DNA from: Candidatus Poseidoniaceae archaeon
GTDB taxonomy: Archaea; Thermoplasmatota; Poseidoniia; Poseidoniales; Poseidoniaceae
Reading direction: 5' to 3'
Assembly: GCA_938075675.1 (NCBI GenBank)
Contig: CALJHE010000014.1
Span: forward strand, 62,001-126,000
DNA length: 64,000 nucleotides
The stretch's first letter is position 1, and every line of letters starts with the position of its first letter. This document shows, one piece after another, positions 54,001-62,592 of the stretch. A program made the translations under genes and the position numbers. Under the pieces are notes generated by a model. The model was not told the DNA's origin, searched no databases, and saw only the letters and a list, made by a program, of their open reading frames with translations.

Positions 54001-54063
54001 GGAGAGCGGAACATCCACGCAGAAATTTGGGTCGTCTACTACGATTCGACAACTTCACCCTGA
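51019..54063 (+). CDS. Lipoprotein with type-3 repeats and a PNGase F-like domain
   Basis: A 1014-residue lipoprotein. The signal ends in LVVSGC with lipid-attachment Cys20. Two beta domains (about 30-235) precede thrombospondin type-3 calcium repeats (about 240-505; DSDGDGIPDENDRCP, DDDNDGVADDYDLCP and others). A thioredoxin-like segment follows (about 530-690). The last 330 residues resemble both halves of peptide:N-glycosidase F: CHEWDYEANLRICD, EFMRWITTYGREGKWLTDIS, then ITGHGFGKDNANCAEFCDHEHHYS and RAGWCAGQDV. PNGase F cleaves N-glycans from asparagine. Substrate and activity here are inferred. TSP3 repeats should hold the catalytic part off the membrane. Confidence 0.88.
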   Translation: MEGRVFYAILLVGLLVVSGCLGNADIESEIPEDDNQYIGIISLNASWGALIQSIPMDGTPIVLQVVIASEGDDWGAQPTILTPDFTSLSLYEWEKNQQGYQLTFVPEITGDYSIQIEFATTNNAEFSDPQPVRLTHVISVQPVEEDAPILTAPVFIEIEEQRLIWYEGTVSHANIATCTLEILLEEGTRKSPAVKDDGTWKLLLDLSESESSFDIHADVECGTYSPKNDTVVTQIIIANMGEDSDGDGIPDENDRCPNGYGVADGWTSSLASDQDQDGCHDLQEDTDDDNDGVADDYDLCPTSFGWVSFPNADYDSDGCHDADEDDDDDNDGILDVDDLCPWGFIGWSSSTFSDWDSDGCSDLDEDMDDDNDGLNDEMDSCPKGLTNWIRNPSTDFDDDGCSDSTEDLDDDNDSVDDVNSTGSPLDLCPETPLNATQIDENGCAAVQRDTDVDGVNDLDDQCPGTPAQLPVNAVGCADIDADGVFANVDLCPNSPGRWTIDSDGCAVIQSAIPWTSSSALDAPMQSVPDFSIPTLEGTFYFQQEWTGYDIYFFLFKYTDSSGNSNSATWGQSPGQFLRAMPDNVHVFYGSFDSSYHTDVVSRKTAVENALNPNEEAEWNGRIHYIDQRANSISGGLGQMISNFNSPLYMGIDRFQLARETGSLYAWTSSNNDPMHLVHEPAQWNAEFPVEIRRSDPGVQEVSIMDFDRHTGGWGGGFTSTMSAEFPNNLTEYDTMEVYHEHACIDRMNRYQTSDGTYAGCHEWDYEANLRICDRGNTSSCSTEFMRWITTYGREGKWLTDISPYLFMLENDDNRTFKYRGANKGDLTISVLLSNWGSGLRSTTADFAFTGGQFDGTYNDVTKYTRDLNFTVPSWAEKVQIVATITGHGFGKDNANCAEFCDHEHHYSMNGFTTYEWHPIVYSNEGCENEVENGVVANQFGSWPFGRAGWCAGQDVKQWTYDITDWSDMNGGVNHLTYRGLYNGQEYVPSDGVGNGERNIHAEIWVVYYDSTTSP
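51743..52545 (+). repeat. Thrombospondin type-3 calcium repeats (coding)
   Basis: Within the lipoprotein, about seven units of D-x-D-x-D-G-x-x-D-x-x-D-x-C-P spaced 35-45 residues apart bind Ca2+. The repetition lies at protein level; the DNA units diverge. The Cys of each unit likely forms disulfides between neighbours. Confidence 0.75.
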
Positions 54064-54064
54064 T

Positions 54065-55249
54065 TCAAAACTGAGATGGTGGTGGGGATTGCAAATCTTT
54101 TCGATCCGTTCCACATTCAGGTGTATCCAAAAAAACATAATCACTGTCACGACGTTGAGGTGAGAAGCCTGCACGAAGAATGACATTTTGCAATTCGATT
54201 TCAGAAGCGTGGAATTTGGTGGTACCCGAAGCTGAAACTACATTTTCTTCCATCATGGTTGAGCCAACGTCGTTAGCACCACCGAAAAGCGCCATTTGGG
54301 CGGTTTTAATGCCCATGGTGGGCCATGATGATTGAATGTTCGGGATAGAATCGAGGAACAGGCGAGAAACTGCCACGTGACGAAGATATTCTGTTGAGCC
54401 AGCGCCAAGTTGTATCTTGTTTTGACCTCTGTTCCTTCGACCGAAACTGTTGACCTCAAGCTGAACTGGCCAAGCGATGAATGAGGTGAACCCGATTCCG
54501 TGCTGTTCCAGAGAACGGTCTTGCAGTTGCCGCAGACGGTACATGTGTTCGACACGCTGCTCCAATGTTTCACCAAATCCAATGACATTCGTTGCACTCG
54601 TAGTCAATCCAAGCGATTGCGCTTCTTCCATTACCCTGAGCCAGTTCGCAGGAAGCCCCTTTTTTGGAGATACATCTTTTCGAACATCATCAACCAACAT
54701 TTCTGCCCCCCCACCGGGGAGACCGTGCATACCTGCAGCCTTGAGTCGAGTCAATACTTCAAGCGTTGAAAGTTCACTTACTTCTGCAATTCCTTCGATC
54801 TCAATGGGGCTAAAGCAATCAATTGCAATCGATGGATGCCGAGTGCAAAGCTCCCGCAAGAGGTTTTCATACCATTCAAATGAGAGATCCGGGTTCACTC
54901 CACCCTGCATTAGAATACGAACTCCTTCGATGTTTTCGAGTTCTTGAATTCGTGCAGATATCTCATCGATGGACTGAGTGTATGTTTCTTCATGGCCGGG
55001 TGGGCGGTAAAAAGAACAGAATTGGCAATTGATAGTACAGATATTGGTGTAGTTGATGTTGCGGTCAATAAGATAGGTAACTTTACTCGCACCGTGCATT
55101 GCATTTCGTCGTAAAAGTGCAGCACTCATCAATTGGTGAAGCGGTGCATTTTGGTACAATTCAACTGCTTCCTCGGAACTCAGTCGATACTGCGAGGCTG
55201 AATCCTTATGCCACAAGGCCTGTCTCTCTAGAATTGCAGACCATGACAT
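54065..55249 (-). CDS. mqnC: Dehypoxanthine futalosine cyclase (radical SAM, MqnC)
   Basis: MqnC closes the ring in the futalosine route to menaquinone. The 394-residue protein has the cluster motif Cys71-x3-Cys75-x2-Cys78 in NYTNICTINCQFCSFYR. The following RPPGHEETY, ILMQGGVNPDL, the internal AGMHGLPGGGAEML and the C-terminal PTMGIKTAQMALFGGANDVGS (two motifs) and MMEENVVSASG separate MqnC from the related F420 enzyme CofH. No mqnA, mqnB or mqnD is in the window. It implies menaquinone, consistent with class 2 PyrD and CcmE. Confidence 0.9.
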   Translation of the reverse strand: MSWSAILERQALWHKDSASQYRLSSEEAVELYQNAPLHQLMSAALLRRNAMHGASKVTYLIDRNINYTNICTINCQFCSFYRPPGHEETYTQSIDEISARIQELENIEGVRILMQGGVNPDLSFEWYENLLRELCTRHPSIAIDCFSPIEIEGIAEVSELSTLEVLTRLKAAGMHGLPGGGAEMLVDDVRKDVSPKKGLPANWLRVMEEAQSLGLTTSATNVIGFGETLEQRVEHMYRLRQLQDRSLEQHGIGFTSFIAWPVQLEVNSFGRRNRGQNKIQLGAGSTEYLRHVAVSRLFLDSIPNIQSSWPTMGIKTAQMALFGGANDVGSTMMEENVVSASGTTKFHASEIELQNVILRAGFSPQRRDSDYVFLDTPECGTDRKDLQSPPPSQF

Positions 55250-55258
55250 CCTTACACC

Positions 55259-56629
55259 TCAAAATGGAGTACCGGTAATTGCCTCAATATCCTCAATGGA
55301 TTTCGGACATGCTGATGTCAATACATCGGGATCGCCGGATGTTACCAAAACGTCATCTTCAATGCGGATTCCGAGGTTTGCATAACGTTCTGGGCAATCG
55401 ACATCTGGCCGCCATGCTCCGAAATACAACCCTGGTTCGACGGTCAAACACATCCCAGCTTCCAATAGTCTTGGTTCGCCGTTCGGCTTGTAGATTCCGA
55501 CATCGTGAACATCAAGACCAATCCAGTGGCTTGTATTATGCATGTACCACTTTCGTAGATCTCCAGAATCCATGTCCAATGCCTCCTCGACGGATTGATT
55601 GCTGATACCTAAACGAATTATTCCTTCAGCGAGAACACGGCGAGCAGCGTCATGAGGGGCTGTGTAAGGTTGCCCCACACGGCAGCAATCTATTGCCGCT
55701 TTTTGGGCGTCCAAAACCAGTTGATAGATTTCTTTCTGCGCATCAGTGAACTTACCGTTAATTGGCCAAGAACGAGTGATATCTGCAGCATAACCGCGGT
55801 ATTCAGCACCTGCATCGATCAAGATAACCTCTCCATCTTCACACACATCGTTGTTTTCTTTGTAATGGAGAACTGTTGCGTTATCACCGCAGCCTACGAT
55901 TGATGGATAAGCCCATCCGGAGGTGCCAGCATACACAAAGAAGCCCTCGATAGTTGATTGGAATTGATATTCCATACGACCAGGTTTTGAATGCCGCATT
56001 GCTGCAACATGAGCATAGCTGCTCACATCAGAGGCGAACCTCATTTGTGCAATCTCAGCATCAGATTTCCTCAACCGAAGTTCAGCGATACGGGCACTTG
56101 GATCTTCGATGGAGACTGGACCAGTTCCGAAATGTTGACGGGCTCGGTCCCGTCGATCGACTGATTGACGAACGAGTGAATCAACAACGCTCTGCACGCC
56201 AGTCCGAAGCAAAATTCTATGAGACTTGGAGATGAATTCAGAAAGTGAGTTTTCTAGTTCATCAATCGAATGAGCCTCCTGAACTGGCCAGTTGGCTAAT
56301 GCACCTTCAACGCCAGGTCGACGTCCTTCCCAAATTTCTTTCAGAGTGTCTTTGGGTTGTACAAACAATGTTGAAACCCATTCACCGTCAACGCAACGTA
56401 AGGTGAAAACGGCCTCGGGTTCAGTCCAACCGACAAAATAGAGCATGTCACTCATCGTTCGAAATGGATAGTGGACATCGTTCGAGTGGGTTGATTCTTC
56501 AGCTGCGCAGAGAATAACCAAGTCATCAGGTCGAAGTTGAGAAGTTAAGCGCCCTTGACGTGCAATGTACTCCTGTTGGGAGATTACTGCAGGTTGAGGC
56601 CCAATGTGCGCCATAGCCGCTTCGTTCAT
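55259..56629 (-). CDS. Xaa-Pro aminopeptidase-like M24B peptidase
   Basis: A 456-residue metallopeptidase of the creatinase fold. The N-terminal domain (about 1-170) is the PepP type. In the C-terminal domain the five metal ligands are visible: Asp in LIDAGAEY and ADITRSWP, His in HWIGLDVHD, Glu in TVEPG and Glu in GIRIEDDVLV. It removes N-terminal residues before proline. No signal peptide, so it is cytoplasmic. The ATG at 56629 follows GGTGGAG; its start region overlaps nothing, but the next upstream gene ends 46 bases away. Confidence 0.92.
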   Translation of the reverse strand: MNEAAMAHIGPQPAVISQQEYIARQGRLTSQLRPDDLVILCAAEESTHSNDVHYPFRTMSDMLYFVGWTEPEAVFTLRCVDGEWVSTLFVQPKDTLKEIWEGRRPGVEGALANWPVQEAHSIDELENSLSEFISKSHRILLRTGVQSVVDSLVRQSVDRRDRARQHFGTGPVSIEDPSARIAELRLRKSDAEIAQMRFASDVSSYAHVAAMRHSKPGRMEYQFQSTIEGFFVYAGTSGWAYPSIVGCGDNATVLHYKENNDVCEDGEVILIDAGAEYRGYAADITRSWPINGKFTDAQKEIYQLVLDAQKAAIDCCRVGQPYTAPHDAARRVLAEGIIRLGISNQSVEEALDMDSGDLRKWYMHNTSHWIGLDVHDVGIYKPNGEPRLLEAGMCLTVEPGLYFGAWRPDVDCPERYANLGIRIEDDVLVTSGDPDVLTSACPKSIEDIEAITGTPF

Positions 56630-56675
56630 GCTCCACCCACACACCCGGTAGTATTCAACAATTGCATTCACAGAA

Positions 56676-58247
56676 TTACAATTGACCCGTTTCATCATCA
56701 GTATTAGGCTGAGATGAAACTGATTTGACGTTCCATTTAGGTAACTCCGAATCTGATGATTTGGAACGTAAGATTACAACGGTGATAGAGCCGCCAACGA
56801 GAAGTGAGACCAAGACCGAGGCAACGATAAACGCAGAGCGCGGTTGGTTTTGGACTGTCGGAGAAGAATTTTCAAGAATCAAGGAAAACTGAGTTTCGCT
56901 TGAGGCGCCGTTGTCATCTTCTACGACAAGTCGAATATCATAGTTTCCAGATTCAGAAAACTTTGCTGAATCAAGGACTGCTTTTCCCGCCAAAAACGTA
57001 TTGCCGTTGACATACCATGTGTACGATAACGATTGAGCATCGCTTGCAGTATCAGCGCTCATTGAACCGTTCAGTTCCCAAACTTCATCACTGCCAAGAG
57101 TAATTGTGTAATTTGGTTCGACGGCAAATGAATCGATTTCAACTCGGACCACCGGAGGGATATTCGTAACCAAAAATTGAGACTCAGAGACAGTTAGCCA
57201 GCCAGCAGTATCACGAACAAGCAATTCCACGGTCCAAGTTCCAGAGAAAGGTGGATGAATGGAAATAATCGACTGTGACACATACTCTGACTCGGCAACG
57301 GCACGACGCGAACCATCAGGCTCTACCAATGTCCATGTCAATCTGTTTTCACCGCCGATGTAACCGTCTTCTACTACTGCTGAAAATGAAATTTCTTCAT
57401 CTTCATGCACAACAGGAAGTTCAGAGACCAACTGTTCCACTGGGGTTGAATCCTCGACAGCCTGTGCATCGCTGGTGAGCAAGACTGTTGGCTGAGTCCT
57501 GTCAACGAGTAAACGGAAACTCGCAGTGTTTGAGGTGTGTAGAAGTGTATCAGTCACCGTCATGTCGAACAACCAGTATCCATCATCAAATTGAACTGAA
57601 TCAAGTTCGAAATCCAGCGTAAGTACGCCGTTGCTCGTGGTAGAAACAAAATCTGTGAAAGAAACCATTTCCTCAAGACAGTTTCCAGAGGGAGCCGAAC
57701 ATACAGACATGGTGACGAACGTCTCGTTGATACTGTATAATGGAAGAACTACAGGGACATTTATTGTCAAATCTTGTGCTGAAAGGAGATAGTATTGCCT
57801 GTCGTCACTTTGGTACTCATTACCAAACTCGTGAATGTAGGGGGAATGGTTTGATGTGCCAAGATACACAACTCGTGAGTTGAGTGAATCCGCATTCGAT
57901 AATTCACCAATGACCAAACGGCACGTGCAGTCGTATGTAGATACATTCAGTTCGAGATTCCACTCCCATATACCACTGCTGACTGCATTAACATTGGAGA
58001 GCTTTCCTGATTCAAGTGCAATGGTTGAATTGTCGAAAAGGTCGTAAAGGTGCCAGTCAATATCAGCGAGGGGAATCAAGGAGGTACCGTTGAGATACAG
58101 CGAGTCATGAAATTCAAGGCCCATAGTACCTTGATGTATCGTGATGGTTGCATCCTCGGTGCTTGGTGATGCGGCATTCGTGACAGGGATACATGATGTG
58201 AGAAGGCCTGCCACGGCCATGAAAAACAGTGCTTTCACGGGTCGCAT
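56676..58247 (-). CDS. Lipoprotein with PKD-type domain and C-terminal anchor
   Basis: A 523-residue exported protein. The signal peptide RPVKALFFMAVAGLLTSC ends at Cys19, a lipobox-like site. Beta-sandwich domains follow, including a PKD-like unit (about 380-460; SLSYTWYVNG, SGNYDIRLVVEDDNG). A membrane helix near 480-505 (AFIVASVLVSLLVGGSITVVIL) anchors it a second time, an unusual combination. Several N-glycosylation sequons are present. Ligand unknown. It lies between the large type-3-repeat protein and the peptidase gene, on their strand. Confidence 0.7.
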   Translation of the reverse strand: MRPVKALFFMAVAGLLTSCIPVTNAASPSTEDATITIHQGTMGLEFHDSLYLNGTSLIPLADIDWHLYDLFDNSTIALESGKLSNVNAVSSGIWEWNLELNVSTYDCTCRLVIGELSNADSLNSRVVYLGTSNHSPYIHEFGNEYQSDDRQYYLLSAQDLTINVPVVLPLYSINETFVTMSVCSAPSGNCLEEMVSFTDFVSTTSNGVLTLDFELDSVQFDDGYWLFDMTVTDTLLHTSNTASFRLLVDRTQPTVLLTSDAQAVEDSTPVEQLVSELPVVHEDEEISFSAVVEDGYIGGENRLTWTLVEPDGSRRAVAESEYVSQSIISIHPPFSGTWTVELLVRDTAGWLTVSESQFLVTNIPPVVRVEIDSFAVEPNYTITLGSDEVWELNGSMSADTASDAQSLSYTWYVNGNTFLAGKAVLDSAKFSESGNYDIRLVVEDDNGASSETQFSLILENSSPTVQNQPRSAFIVASVLVSLLVGGSITVVILRSKSSDSELPKWNVKSVSSQPNTDDETGQL

Positions 58248-58310
58248 GGAATTACTCCTCACGCCGACGGACATGAAGGTTCGTCCGGAATGACTGTAGA
58301 CTGAACGATA

Positions 58311-61300
58311 TCATTGAGCAAATGGGTCGCACAATTCACCTTGACCCGGGAAACTGGTTGGATTACGAGGGTTCGTGTCCCATTTGAATTCACAATAATT
58401 TACGTGGCCATCACCATCGGTATCGATCATGCGGTCCGCTGGGTCATCCGGATCAAACTGGAAGTGGTATTCCCAACCTGTGGCCATGCCATCATCATCG
58501 TGGTCCTGATAGTATACCTCAGGGCCATCGTTCCATTGATCGCCGTCAGAATCATTTGAAATTGGATTCGTTCCGTTCTGCTTCTCTTCGAAGTTCGTGT
58601 AATTCTCCAGATTATCGTAGAAACGCTTGCCGTCGGGTGAGTCAGGGTCAATGTTACAGTCAGAGTTTGTACTGTCGTTGTAACCTGAACAATATTTCTT
58701 GATAAGACCAGAGCGGTTGAGTCCATCGTTATCAGGATCTTCCGCACCATCCATGATTCCATCGAGGTCACTGTCCGGCATTGATGGGTCCATGACACCA
58801 CGAGCGCCATACGCATCGGTAGCGCCTTCTTCAACAAGTCCGCTCTCCAGAGCTAGTCGTGAGTAATACACTTCCCAGCCGTCAGGTAGGCTATCTGAGT
58901 CCGTATCATCATCGACTGGGTTGGTGTTCCACTTATCTGGAGCTTCTGCGCTGTTTGAAAGTGAGTCGTTGTCGACGTCAAAAGTGTCATCTTTCAATGA
59001 ATCGAGAGAAGGGTCAAGTGCCCAACGGCCGTTGCAATCACAGAAAGCATTGATTGGCATCGAGAATCCAGTTAAGTTCATCTCCGAAACTTCATACTTC
59101 TTTTCGATGATGAATCCGCCGAGATTGTTTTGCCAGACATAGCCACCTGCATCCATTGAACAGTCGTTGTTCTGCGATGGTACGCATCCAGGGCGCTGCC
59201 AGGAGGATGTGGCGACCCACAGGCTGTGTGAGTTGGTATTCTCCTCTGCTGATTTCACCTGCATCTCCCAACCATCGAGCATTCCATCAGAATCAGTATC
59301 GTTGAGGAGAGGATTTGTTGGGTTTTGGAAAGGTCGTGGGACGAAAAGAACTTCGTTACCATCAATCAAACTATCGTTATCTGTATCTGAATTGTTTGCG
59401 TGGGTAAGGAAATTATCCTTTCCTGCAATGACTTCCTCTCCGTCTTCCAATCCATCGTTATCAGTATCGAACATACACGGGCTCGTGAAGTAAGCAACGC
59501 CTTCCCATGAGTATCCAGTGAGTGCTTCTATCTGGTCAAGTTCACCGTCGCCGTCCGTATCAGGGTTGGAGGCATTGGATCCGCCGGCACACGTGTTGGC
59601 AAACTCGTCATAATCTGAAAGGCCATCAGAATCTGTATCGAAGAGTCCGGGGTCGGATGTGACCCAAGTCTTCACAACACCGTTATTGACAACAAGAATT
59701 TCCCAGCCCATGACCTCAATACCGTCGAGGAGGTTGTCACCATCGGTATCAGGGTTCAGCGGGTCAGTGGAACGGCCATCGATAATTCCATCACCGTTTC
59801 GATCACGGGCATTGTATTCCATGAGGTTCGTAAACTGCTCTTCAGGTTCGACAATTTCCATCCACTGGAACAGACGAGATTCGACAGCTTGTCCAACGGA
59901 GACATCAATTTGGTATACATATCCAGATACAGGGGCCTGCATAGCGATTGTTTGCTTCTGCCCACCAGCTAGAGTGATTTGACCACGGGCGACTGTTGAG
60001 TTTGCTTCGACCCACTGGTCTTTGACGACATCAATACCCACAACAATAGTCGTTGATTCAAGAGTTGTGTAGAACACGCCACCATCGCCGTCTACATCCC
60101 AGCCGTCATGGTCAGGATCGAGATTACCGTTCGCACCGTCTCGAGGGTGAAGGCCGTTGGTTGATTCCCATCCATCTGGCATACCATCAATATCGGTGTC
60201 GAGTCGCCATGGTGAAGTGAAATTTGTTGGGCCGAAAATCTCAGCCACTTCGTATTCTTCAAGATTGTTTAGGCCGTCTTCGTCCCAGTCTCCATAGCCA
60301 TCGGAAGCGTTGGCAGGATTGAGTGTCTTTGATGCATCATTTTGAGGATGGTCGTTTACATCGGAATAACAGAATTCGAATCCGTCTGGCATTCCATCTC
60401 CATCGGTATCCCAGTCAGATGGCCCGTTGAGGAGGCCATCGCCGTCCATATCCATCAAGAACCACGAGTTTTCAACACCTGCGAACGGTGATGCACGAGT
60501 AATTGGATCAAGGAGAGGGATGTTACAGTTTTCGCCAACACCAGTTGAAAGGGTGGAAGTCAAGTTACTTACCTCCACAATGTCATCGAGAAGGTCCATG
60601 TCAGAGTCTCGTGCGTTTGGATTCGTGCCGAACATCTCCTCTTGGAAATTAGGAAGACCGTCTTCGTCGGTGTCAAGGACCATGTCACAAGAGTGTGCTC
60701 CAGAAGGGTTAGCGAGTTGATCCCAAGATGGAAGGGCGTCGGAGGAATCGTAGAATACCGAGAGAGTTTCTTCCATTGCTTGGTCGAGTAAAAGACAATC
60801 CCAGTTTCCGTTGAGTGGATTGAACAACACGACGTCGCCACCAGGGGTTTGAACAGTTTGTGTGTACTTGGACTCCCAGAGGTCATTGAGTCCGTCGTTG
60901 TCAGTGTCGGACCGCTGAGGGTCTGTTTGGAGTTCTTGCTCTTGCTGGTTTGTTAGACCGTCATTGTCTGGGTCGCCGTTCGGTCCCTGCTGAGGGTCAG
61001 GCCACGAATCAGTTTCGTTTTCGATGTTTGCTTCGTCGGTATTGTCGTTGTTTGAACTGTCTTGGTCGAGATCTTCGGATTCCCCGTTGTCAAGGGGGTT
61101 AAGTCCATGATCAACTTCCCAACCGTCACTCATACCGTCAAAGTCAGTATCAGCGAGTTGAGGGTCTGTTCCGTATTGGGTCGATTCGAGAAGGTCTGAC
61201 AAACCATCGCCGTCGGTATCCAGTGCCGCACTGATAGAGGTACCTGAACCAATCAAATCCTCTTCTGCTGCGCTTTCAAAACCGCCGATACCTTCACTGG

Positions 61301-61394
61301 TTTGGAAGTAGCCGGAGAAACCGACGAAAAGAGAGCCAAAAATCAAGGTTGATATGATTGCGGCATAGGCCATTTGGTTGTGATTCAGAGACAT
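58311..61394 (-). CDS. Large exported protein with thrombospondin type-3 repeats
   Basis: A 1027-residue protein with an N-terminal membrane segment (MAYAAIISTLIFGSLFVGF) acting as a signal anchor or signal peptide. The remainder is made of many D-x-D-x-D-G-x-x-D units (DTDGDGLSDLLE, DTDFDGMSDGWEV, DTDNDGLEDGEE and so on), often followed by NPLLNDTD or GTDPQLAD, with one beta domain in the middle (about 440-540). It ends in a repeat with Cys and has no second membrane segment. Each unit should bind Ca2+. Extracellular structural or adhesive role inferred. Confidence 0.85.
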   Translation of the reverse strand: MSLNHNQMAYAAIISTLIFGSLFVGFSGYFQTSEGIGGFESAAEEDLIGSGTSISAALDTDGDGLSDLLESTQYGTDPQLADTDFDGMSDGWEVDHGLNPLDNGESEDLDQDSSNNDNTDEANIENETDSWPDPQQGPNGDPDNDGLTNQQEQELQTDPQRSDTDNDGLNDLWESKYTQTVQTPGGDVVLFNPLNGNWDCLLLDQAMEETLSVFYDSSDALPSWDQLANPSGAHSCDMVLDTDEDGLPNFQEEMFGTNPNARDSDMDLLDDIVEVSNLTSTLSTGVGENCNIPLLDPITRASPFAGVENSWFLMDMDGDGLLNGPSDWDTDGDGMPDGFEFCYSDVNDHPQNDASKTLNPANASDGYGDWDEDGLNNLEEYEVAEIFGPTNFTSPWRLDTDIDGMPDGWESTNGLHPRDGANGNLDPDHDGWDVDGDGGVFYTTLESTTIVVGIDVVKDQWVEANSTVARGQITLAGGQKQTIAMQAPVSGYVYQIDVSVGQAVESRLFQWMEIVEPEEQFTNLMEYNARDRNGDGIIDGRSTDPLNPDTDGDNLLDGIEVMGWEILVVNNGVVKTWVTSDPGLFDTDSDGLSDYDEFANTCAGGSNASNPDTDGDGELDQIEALTGYSWEGVAYFTSPCMFDTDNDGLEDGEEVIAGKDNFLTHANNSDTDNDSLIDGNEVLFVPRPFQNPTNPLLNDTDSDGMLDGWEMQVKSAEENTNSHSLWVATSSWQRPGCVPSQNNDCSMDAGGYVWQNNLGGFIIEKKYEVSEMNLTGFSMPINAFCDCNGRWALDPSLDSLKDDTFDVDNDSLSNSAEAPDKWNTNPVDDDTDSDSLPDGWEVYYSRLALESGLVEEGATDAYGARGVMDPSMPDSDLDGIMDGAEDPDNDGLNRSGLIKKYCSGYNDSTNSDCNIDPDSPDGKRFYDNLENYTNFEEKQNGTNPISNDSDGDQWNDGPEVYYQDHDDDGMATGWEYHFQFDPDDPADRMIDTDGDGHVNYCEFKWDTNPRNPTSFPGQGELCDPFAQ

Positions 61395-61509
61395 TTCATA
61401 CACCACGCACATCAGTGCAACTTTACCGACTTGGTGTATGGGTTATAGACCTTAACTCTCAATGTGCTGTTCTATCAGGAGAATGTGTGACCGTATAGAG
61501 TGATTGGCG

Positions 61510-62583
61510 TCATCCCACATACGACAAAAGTGACGAGATTTTGACAGACCAATTTCCGTCTTTTTGTTGAATTTCAACCTTTGCCCTACGACCAAATCCT
61601 CGCTGCCAAAACGAATACAAATATCCAACTAAAAGAGGCCATTGAGAACACGGACGCAATAAAAATTCGACTCCACCTTGTTCGTCCAAGGAAGTGATTT
61701 GAAATGGCTTTCCAAGTCCAAAAGGCACAAGGTAAGCATCACAAAGTTGATTCCAGCTCTGAATATCTTGGATGTAGATTGGTTGCTCGCTCTCGGAAAC
61801 CAACTGATTTACGGCTAATGTGCACAGAACAAGCGGGACTTGCGACCGTTTATCGATACTTTCAGGGAATATCCAGCACTCTAGCCAGTCGGGCCTGAGT
61901 TGTATTCCTTGCGTTGTTAATGTTTCAAAAAAGCGTGCAAAAATTCCATTCGCCAACATGGCGCTGCGTTCTCCAGCATGGGTCCATCCGTTGGAGACCG
62001 TTTGTAAGTCAAGGTCAAATGGAAAGGAAGAGATGTTTGGAGGGGATGAGGAATCCCAGCAAAGAACTGGACTGGCAGGGGCTGCTGAGAATCGACGCTC
62101 CATGGCATCGAAATCAAGACGAATCGTATTGTTGGAGAGTTGCTGCCATTGAATTCTGTATCGCAATTGAGAAACGTTTTCTTTGGCAGCAAGAGCAAAG
62201 CCGCTGCACATCGGAGCCATAAGATTCGATGTGAGGAGAGCCGTATCCATGTCAAAGGAGCCCCATCCCATCATATTCCAACGACTGGCAAGGGCAGTGT
62301 TTTGCCTATATTTCTTACGAAACCACGCAACATCCAGGATTGAATGAGTTGTAAGAAAATATTCCTCTTGGTCAGCTGCGGCATTGAGTAATTTACGGCC
62401 CAAGGGAACACCGGAGAATGTCTCCACGGCCAGCCACCACCGGTGGAAATCAACAAGATTCCACATCATCCACCTGTGGCCATCAGGATCACAGACCGAG
62501 CCATCATCGGCACATTGAAAATGCTCTTTCAAGTTTGAAAGAACCAATTCACCTGAATGCTTTGGCTCGTCATCAACTGACAT
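61510..62583 (-). CDS. Protein of unknown function
   Basis: A 357-residue soluble protein without signal peptide. It is rich in Trp, Phe and Leu (HRWMMWNLVDFHRWWLAVETF). A mixed alpha/beta pattern follows, ending in a strand AKVEIQQKDGNWSVKI. No motif or family recognised. It starts 9 bases after glyA on the same strand and is probably co-transcribed with it. Confidence 0.55.
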   Translation of the reverse strand: MSVDDEPKHSGELVLSNLKEHFQCADDGSVCDPDGHRWMMWNLVDFHRWWLAVETFSGVPLGRKLLNAAADQEEYFLTTHSILDVAWFRKKYRQNTALASRWNMMGWGSFDMDTALLTSNLMAPMCSGFALAAKENVSQLRYRIQWQQLSNNTIRLDFDAMERRFSAAPASPVLCWDSSSPPNISSFPFDLDLQTVSNGWTHAGERSAMLANGIFARFFETLTTQGIQLRPDWLECWIFPESIDKRSQVPLVLCTLAVNQLVSESEQPIYIQDIQSWNQLCDAYLVPFGLGKPFQITSLDEQGGVEFLLRPCSQWPLLVGYLYSFWQRGFGRRAKVEIQQKDGNWSVKISSLLSYVG

Positions 62584-62592
62584 AGAAGGACC

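Noticed and set aside
54065-55249. CofH (F420 biosynthesis) as the identity of the radical SAM protein
   Set aside because: The FYRPPGHEETY and MMEENVVSASG motifs are those of MqnC.
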